DNA of 64,000 bases from Phycicoccus elongatus Lp2 (GTDB taxonomy: Bacteria; Actinomycetota; Actinomycetes; Actinomycetales; Dermatophilaceae), in contig NZ_HF570956.1 in NCBI RefSeq assembly GCF_000367525.1, forward strand, positions 177,777-241,776, written 5' to 3'. Shown here in pieces: positions 59,966 through 64,000 of the stretch. Numbering within the stretch: position 1 is the first letter of the stretch; the number at the start of each line of letters is the position of its first letter. The notes beneath the pieces are model-generated. The model was not told the origin of the DNA. It worked only from the letters and a program-made list of their open reading frames with translations, and ran no database searches. The position numbers were made by a program, and so were the translations under genes.

Positions 59966-59999
59966 GGGCGGCGGTACGGTTCAGTCCGTGCCGCCGCCC
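59966..59999 (+). terminator. intercistronic hairpin after the binding-protein gene
   Basis: GGGCGGCGGTACGG pairs with CCGTGCCGCCGCCC (one G-T) around a 6-nt loop. As after oppA, it likely lets the binding protein be made in excess. Confidence 0.65.
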
Positions 60000-60058
60000 C
60001 GGCGCATTTCGCACGACCCGAATGACCCGGCGTTGACCGGCGACGAGCAGGAGTCCTC

Positions 60059-60883
60059 ATGAGCACCGTGACGGCCGATCCGAGCAGCAAGCCCCGACTG
60101 TCACCGCGCAAACGAGCCCAGCGGATGCGATGGGCGCAGTATGCCGTGCTGGGAATCGTCACGATCCTCGCGATCTCGATGGCCAACTGGTCCCAGATCC
60201 AGTCGGTCTTCTTCCGCGGGGACATGATCCACGAGACCCTCACCCAGGGCCTGCCCAATGCCTTCAAGAACACCATCGTCTACACCCTGGGCGCCTTCGT
60301 CTTCGGCTTGGTGCTGGGCACGATGCTGGCTCTGATGCGCCTGTCGTCGGTCGGTCCCTACCGCTGGATCGCCACGACCTACATCGAGTTCTTCCGTGGC
60401 CTGCCCGCCATCGTCGTCTTCATCGCCTTCGGTCTGCTGCCACTGGCCTTCAACGGCCTGGTCATCCCGTTCGACCCGTACGGCACCGTCTGGATCGCGC
60501 TGGGACTGGTGGGTGCGGCATACATGGCCGAGACGATTCGCGCCGGCATCCAGGCCGTGCCCAAGGGCCAGGTCGAGGCGGCGCGTTCGCTCGGGATGCC
60601 GACCGGTACCGCGACGCGCAAGATCGTGCTCCCGCAGGCCTTCCGGATCATCACCCCACCGCTGACCAACGAACTGATCCTGCTCGTCAAGGACTCCTCC
60701 CTGGTCTACATCCTGGGCCTGTCCGCGCAAGGCTTCGAACTCACCAAGTACGGTCGCGCGATCGCCAACACGAATGCCAACCTGACCCCGCTGGTGATCG
60801 CCGGCTTCTGCTACCTGCTCATCACCCTGCCCCTGTCCATGGTCGTGCGGCGCATGGAAGCCCGCCAGAAGAAGGAGCGCTGA
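60059..60883 (+). CDS. polar amino acid ABC transporter permease (HisMQ type)
   Basis: Permease of 274 aa with about five helices. [20 protein letters not shown] and the EAA loop [20 protein letters not shown] are typical of GlnP/HisM proteins; [20 protein letters not shown] is the conserved FRGTP-like motif. Only one permease is encoded, implying a homodimer. Confidence 0.9.
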   Translation: MSTVTADPSSKPRLSPRKRAQRMRWAQYAVLGIVTILAISMANWSQIQSVFFRGDMIHETLTQGLPNAFKNTIVYTLGAFVFGLVLGTMLALMRLSSVGPYRWIATTYIEFFRGLPAIVVFIAFGLLPLAFNGLVIPFDPYGTVWIALGLVGAAYMAETIRAGIQAVPKGQVEAARSLGMPTGTATRKIVLPQAFRIITPPLTNELILLVKDSSLVYILGLSAQGFELTKYGRAIANTNANLTPLVIAGFCYLLITLPLSMVVRRMEARQKKER

Positions 60884-60884
60884 C

Positions 60885-61775
60885 ATGGCGACCCACCAGG
60901 TCTCCCGCGAGGTCGTCATCACGGTCGATGACCTGAAGAAGGCCTTCGGCCAGAACGAAGTGCTCAAGGGCATCACGACGTCGATCCACCGCGGCGAGGT
61001 CGTCTGTGTCATCGGGCCGTCCGGCTCGGGCAAGTCCACCTTCCTGCGCTGCCTCAACCTGCTCGAGCAGCCCACCTCGGGCAAGGTCGTCGTCGACGGG
61101 GTCGAGGTCACCGACCCCGACTGCGACATCGACAAGGTCCGCGCCGACATGGGCATGGTGTTCCAGCAGTTCAACCTCTTCCCGCACCTGTCGGTGCTCG
61201 ACAACTGCACCATCGCGCAGGTGACGGTGCGCAAGAGCAACAAGGCCGAGGCCGAGAAGCGCGCTCGCAGCAACCTCGAGCGGGTCGGGCTCCTCGACAA
61301 GGAGGCGGCCTTCCCCGGTCAGCTCTCCGGCGGCCAGCAGCAGCGCGTGGCGATTGCGCGGGCGCTGTCGATGGAGCCCAAACTGATGCTCTTCGACGAG
61401 CCGACGTCGGCCCTGGATCCCGAGCTCGTCGGTGATGTGCTGTCGGTCATGCGCAAGCTCGCCTCGGAGGGCATGACGATGTTCGTCGTCACCCACGAGA
61501 TGGCCTTCGCGCGCGATGTCGCGGACCGGGTGATCTTCATGGACGGTGGCTACATCGTCGAGGAGGGGCACCCGGACGAGGTCATCGGAAACCCGCAGCA
61601 CCAGCGGACCCGCGCCTTTCTCGACCGCGTGCTCAATCCCACGAGCGTCGGCCAGATCGGTGGCGAGGACGAGGCGTATGCCGAGCGGCACCAGAGCGAG
61701 CCCGAGGCCGACGGCGACGGGGACATCTCCACGCTCTCGCCGGGTCAGCCGGGCCAGATCGGCCGCAGCACCTGA
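60885..61775 (+). CDS. polar amino acid ABC transporter ATPase
   Basis: ATPase of 296 aa. Walker [10 protein letters not shown] (44-52), Q-loop [14 protein letters not shown], signature [15 protein letters not shown], Walker [15 protein letters not shown]. An extra acidic C-terminal tail of about 40 residues ([20 protein letters not shown]) is not part of the core family. Confidence 0.9.
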   Translation: MATHQVSREVVITVDDLKKAFGQNEVLKGITTSIHRGEVVCVIGPSGSGKSTFLRCLNLLEQPTSGKVVVDGVEVTDPDCDIDKVRADMGMVFQQFNLFPHLSVLDNCTIAQVTVRKSNKAEAEKRARSNLERVGLLDKEAAFPGQLSGGQQQRVAIARALSMEPKLMLFDEPTSALDPELVGDVLSVMRKLASEGMTMFVVTHEMAFARDVADRVIFMDGGYIVEEGHPDEVIGNPQHQRTRAFLDRVLNPTSVGQIGGEDEAYAERHQSEPEADGDGDISTLSPGQPGQIGRST

Positions 61776-61780
61776 GCACC

Positions 61781-61807
61781 CCTGACACCCCTGACACCCC
61801 TGACACC
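61781..61807. repeat. three perfect 9-bp tandem repeats (CCTGACACC)
   Basis: Directly after the ATPase stop and before repeat element C. Slippage-prone; no function assigned. Confidence 0.8.
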
Positions 61808-61820
61808 CAGCGCTGACCCC

Positions 61821-61910
61821 AACCCAGCTTCTGCGTCACGCAGAAGGTGGGTTGACGACCGGTAATTACCGTGCGTGAAGACAATTTCTGCGTCACGCAG
61901 AAGCTGGGTT
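61821..61910. repeat. dispersed triple-palindrome element, copy C (best preserved)
   Basis: Cores TTCTGCGTCACGCAGAA at 61829-61845 and 61886-61902 are identical and 57 bp apart; the perfect palindrome CGGTAATTACCG (61860-61871) is exactly central. Outer flanks AACCCAGC and GCTGGGTT are perfect inverted repeats, giving 25-bp termini that differ only at the central base. It fills the gap between convergent genes and reaches the glmM stop. Confidence 0.9.
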
Positions 61911-61911
61911 C

Positions 61912-63258
61912 TCAGAGGGTCAGGCGGTCCTTGACGACGGCCACGAGGCGCTGGGCGACATCCTGCGCCTGCTCAGCGGTGGCCGCCTCGACCATGACGC
62001 GCACGAGCGGCTCGGTGCCGGACTTGCGGAGCAGCACGCGACCGGAGCCGGCGAGCGCGGACTCCTCGGCGGCGATCGCCTCCTGAAGTACAGGGTCGGT
62101 CTCCACGCGGGCCTTGTCGACGCCCTTGACGTTGACGAGCACCTGCGGGAGGCGGGTCATGACGGTGCCGAGGTCGGCGATCGACCGGCGGGTCTGGGCC
62201 ATCCGGGCGGCGAGCATGAGGCCGGTGAGGACCCCATCACCGGTCGTGCCGTGGTCGAGCATGATGACGTGTCCCGACTGCTCACCGCCGAGCGAGAACT
62301 TGCCCGCGCGCATTGCCTCGAGCACGTATCGGTCGCCGACCCCTGTCTGCCTGACCTCGATGCCCTCTCGCTGCATGGCCTGGAGGAGACCGAGATTGCT
62401 CATGACCGTCGCCACAAGGGTGTCCTGGGCAAGCGCCCCTCGCTCTTTGAGGGCCAGGGCAAGGATCCCCATGATCTGGTCGCCGTCGATCTCCTCACCG
62501 TCGGCGTCGACGGCCAGGCAGCGGTCGGCGTCCCCGTCATGGGCGATTCCCAGATCGGCACCGCGGTCGCGGACGGCGGCCTTGAGTCGGTCCAGGTGTG
62601 TCGAGCCGTAGCCGTCGTTGATGTTCAGTCCGTCCGGCGAGGCGCCGATCTCGAAGACGTCGGCCCCGGCCAGGCGGAAGACCTCGGGCGACACCTCGCT
62701 CGCTGCTCCGTGGGCGCAGTCCAGCACGACGGTGAGGTTGTCGAGCCGGTTGGGCAGGGAGGCCAGCAGGTGGGCGACGTAGCGGGCCTGACCGGCTCGG
62801 TTCTCGTGCACGCGGCCGACCTCGGCACCGATCGGCCGCTCCCAGGTGGCGTGCATCTGTGCGGCGATCTCGTCCTCGACCGCATCCGGGAGTTTGTGCC
62901 CGCCCGCCGCGAAGAACTTGATGCCGTTGTCGGGCATCGCATTGTGCGAGGCCGACAGCATGACCCCGAAGTGAGCATCCATGTCCGCGGTCAGGAAGGC
63001 CACTGCTGGGGTCGGCAGAACGCCGACGTTGTGCACGTCCACGCCAGCGGACGCCAGACCCGCCACGACCGCCGCCGACAGGAACTCTCCGGAGGCACGA
63101 GGATCGCGACCGACCACGGCCTTGGGCTTGCGCCCCGCCGCCCGCGCATCACGCCCCAGGACGTGCGCGGCCGCCGTCGCCAAGTTGAGGGCCAGCTCTG
63201 CCGTGATGTCGACATTGGCCAGGCCGCGCACACCATCGGTGCCGAAGAGTCGTGACAT
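61912..63258 (-). CDS. glmM: phosphoglucosamine mutase
   Basis: Enzyme of 448 aa converting glucosamine 6-phosphate to glucosamine 1-phosphate for UDP-GlcNAc and peptidoglycan. Phosphoserine loop LSASHN (Ser104), Mg loop HDGDADRC, sugar loop GGEQSGHV and phosphate-binding [13 protein letters not shown]-terminus [16 protein letters not shown] is invariant in the family. AAAGG 7 nt upstream within AAAGGTCCTTT. Confidence 0.95.
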   Translation of the reverse strand: MSRLFGTDGVRGLANVDITAELALNLATAAAHVLGRDARAAGRKPKAVVGRDPRASGEFLSAAVVAGLASAGVDVHNVGVLPTPAVAFLTADMDAHFGVMLSASHNAMPDNGIKFFAAGGHKLPDAVEDEIAAQMHATWERPIGAEVGRVHENRAGQARYVAHLLASLPNRLDNLTVVLDCAHGAASEVSPEVFRLAGADVFEIGASPDGLNINDGYGSTHLDRLKAAVRDRGADLGIAHDGDADRCLAVDADGEEIDGDQIMGILALALKERGALAQDTLVATVMSNLGLLQAMQREGIEVRQTGVGDRYVLEAMRAGKFSLGGEQSGHVIMLDHGTTGDGVLTGLMLAARMAQTRRSIADLGTVMTRLPQVLVNVKGVDKARVETDPVLQEAIAAEESALAGSGRVLLRKSGTEPLVRVMVEAATAEQAQDVAQRLVAVVKDRLTL

Positions 63259-63304
63259 GAAAGGACCTTTCTGGGGGACCGCCGACGAACCTACCGTGAA
63301 CGCG

Positions 63305-63339
63305 CGAAGGCGGCACCCACGAGGTGGGTGCCGCCTTCG
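63305..63339 (-). terminator. intrinsic terminator of the rplM-rpsI operon
   Basis: Perfect 16-bp stem CGAAGGCGGCACCCAC / GTGGGTGCCGCCTTCG with a 3-nt loop, 66 bp after the rpsI stop. It separates the ribosomal operon from glmM. Confidence 0.85.
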
Positions 63340-63344
63340 GCATT

Positions 63345-63399
63345 CCCTTGCGTGCGCCTGATCCGTCGCCATGGGCACGAATCGCGCGGACGCACAGGG
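63345..63399. repeat. dispersed inverted repeat, family 2 copy 2
   Basis: CCCTTGCGTGCGC ... GCGCGGACGCACAGGG with a GCCATG-containing centre aligns along its full length with the repeat at 34240-34292 (shared CCCTTGCGT, GCCATG, ATCGCGC and GGACGCA in the same order). Arms here are imperfect. Confidence 0.65.
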
Positions 63400-63404
63400 T
63401 GGGA

Positions 63405-63914
63405 TCAGCGCTTGCTGTACTGGGGAGCCTTGCGGGCCTTCTTGAGACCGGCCTTCTTGCGCTCGGGCACGCGGGCGTCACGGGTGAGGAAGCCGGCCTT
63501 CTTCAGCGCCGGACGGTTCAGCTCCTCGTCGACCCCGTTGAGCGAGCGGGCGACGCCGAGACGGACGGCACCGGCCTGGCCGGAAGGGCCACCACCGTGG
63601 ACGCGCACGAGGACGTCGTAGGCGCCGTCGAGCTCGAGCACCTTGAGCGGCTCGCCGACGATCTGCTGGTGCACCTTGTTGGGGAAGTAGTTCTCCAGGG
63701 TGCGGCCGTTGATCGTCCACTCGCCGGTGCCCGGCACGATGCGGACACGGGCCACGGCCTGCTTGCGGCGACCGGTCGCGCCACCGGGCGCGGACGCAGA
63801 CGGACGGCGGGCCGGCTCAGCGGCGACGCTGGCGTCGGTCTCGGTCGAGTACGAGGAGATCTCGTTGTCGTCGGCGTCGGTGCCGACCTCGAAGTCGTTG
63901 GTCACGTCGCTCAT
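63405..63914 (-). CDS. rpsI: 30S ribosomal protein S9
   Basis: Ribosomal protein of 169 aa. An acidic N-terminal extension of about 45 residues, frequent in actinobacteria, precedes the S9 core ([20 protein letters not shown] ... [20 protein letters not shown]) and the C-terminal [12 protein letters not shown] that reaches the P site. The ATG overlaps the rplM stop (TGATG). Confidence 0.95.
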   Translation of the reverse strand: MSDVTNDFEVGTDADDNEISSYSTETDASVAAEPARRPSASAPGGATGRRKQAVARVRIVPGTGEWTINGRTLENYFPNKVHQQIVGEPLKVLELDGAYDVLVRVHGGGPSGQAGAVRLGVARSLNGVDEELNRPALKKAGFLTRDARVPERKKAGLKKARKAPQYSKR

Positions 63915-64000
63915 CACTGGGCCACCTGGGTGATCTCGAAGGGCTTGGGCTGCTGGGCGGCGTGGGGGTGCTCGGCGCCGCGGTAGACCTTGAGCTTGGT
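63914..64000 (-). CDS. rplM: 50S ribosomal protein L13, C-terminal part
   Basis: The last 28 codons are in the window: [20 protein letters not shown] then FEITQVAQ, the typical L13 end, immediately before rpsI as in nearly all bacteria. Truncated by the window edge. Confidence 0.93.
   Translation of the reverse strand, partial: TKLKVYRGAEHPHAAQQPKPFEITQVAQ

Overview
High-GC (about 70%) chromosomal segment of an actinobacterium. Gene content and order (sigE opposite an O-methyltransferase, dapE/dapD, LOG, DUF3117, dapC-fdxA, xseAB beside ispH, rplM-rpsI-glmM) point to Micrococcales, most likely Intrasporangiaceae (Janibacter/Knoellia/Tetrasphaera-like). The family placement is an inference from memory of such genomes; no search was run. 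Many genes begin at ATG/GTG lying only 6-8 nt after a TANNNT -10 hexamer, the signature of leaderless transcripts, and this decided several start codons.

Layout. 1-3.6 kb: sigE, an envelope-stress gene running off the left edge, an O-methyltransferase and leucyl aminopeptidase. 3.7-10.5 kb: DUF3117, two GT-C-like membrane proteins (one fused to DivIVA repeats), LOG, and dapE/dapD divergent from a shared promoter. 10.5-14.7 kb: wall-associated lysozyme-like protein, citrate synthase, a ctaD remnant, dapC-fdxA. 14.7-19.5 kb: GNAT, then methyltransferase / prenyltransferase-like / methyltransferase / GT4. 19.5-31.1 kb: a lone peptide-binding lipoprotein with typA, and an oppABCDF operon whose tail holds a carbinolamine dehydratase, a VIT transporter and an amidotransferase. 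31.2-35.1 kb: malQ, peroxiredoxin, small proteins.

35.5-41.85 kb is a decayed integrative element. A truncated large serine recombinase sits beside a 3' fragment encoding VVEFRFNV, the normal YchF C-terminus, while the resident ychF 6.3 kb away has a replaced C-terminus. Both junctions share the 8-bp core GAGTTCCG. Inside are panE, an MFS exporter, a type II thioesterase and an Sfp-type phosphopantetheinyl transferase (NRPS/PKS accessory genes without a synthase), plus wreckage of hemL, a HINT domain and an IS3 orfA. A frameshifted higA lies just outside.

41.8-64 kb: ychF, NUDIX, lysE (with a decayed lysG-like gene), rmuC, ispH, aqpZ, a UvrA2-like ATPase, xseA-xseB, DUF4245, pfkB-fumarase-two carbonic anhydrases-MOSC-GH1, an amino-acid ABC transporter, glmM and rpsI-rplM.

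The most striking unexplained structure is a dispersed intergenic element present three times (about 11.43, 48.25 and 61.83 kb): two 17-bp palindromes exactly 57 bp apart with a conserved CGACCGG-N6-CCG centre placed exactly midway, inside terminal inverted repeats. A second, unrelated repeat family (two copies) and a heavily over-represented word GGCATAC/GTATGCC, which forces rare codons, are also described.
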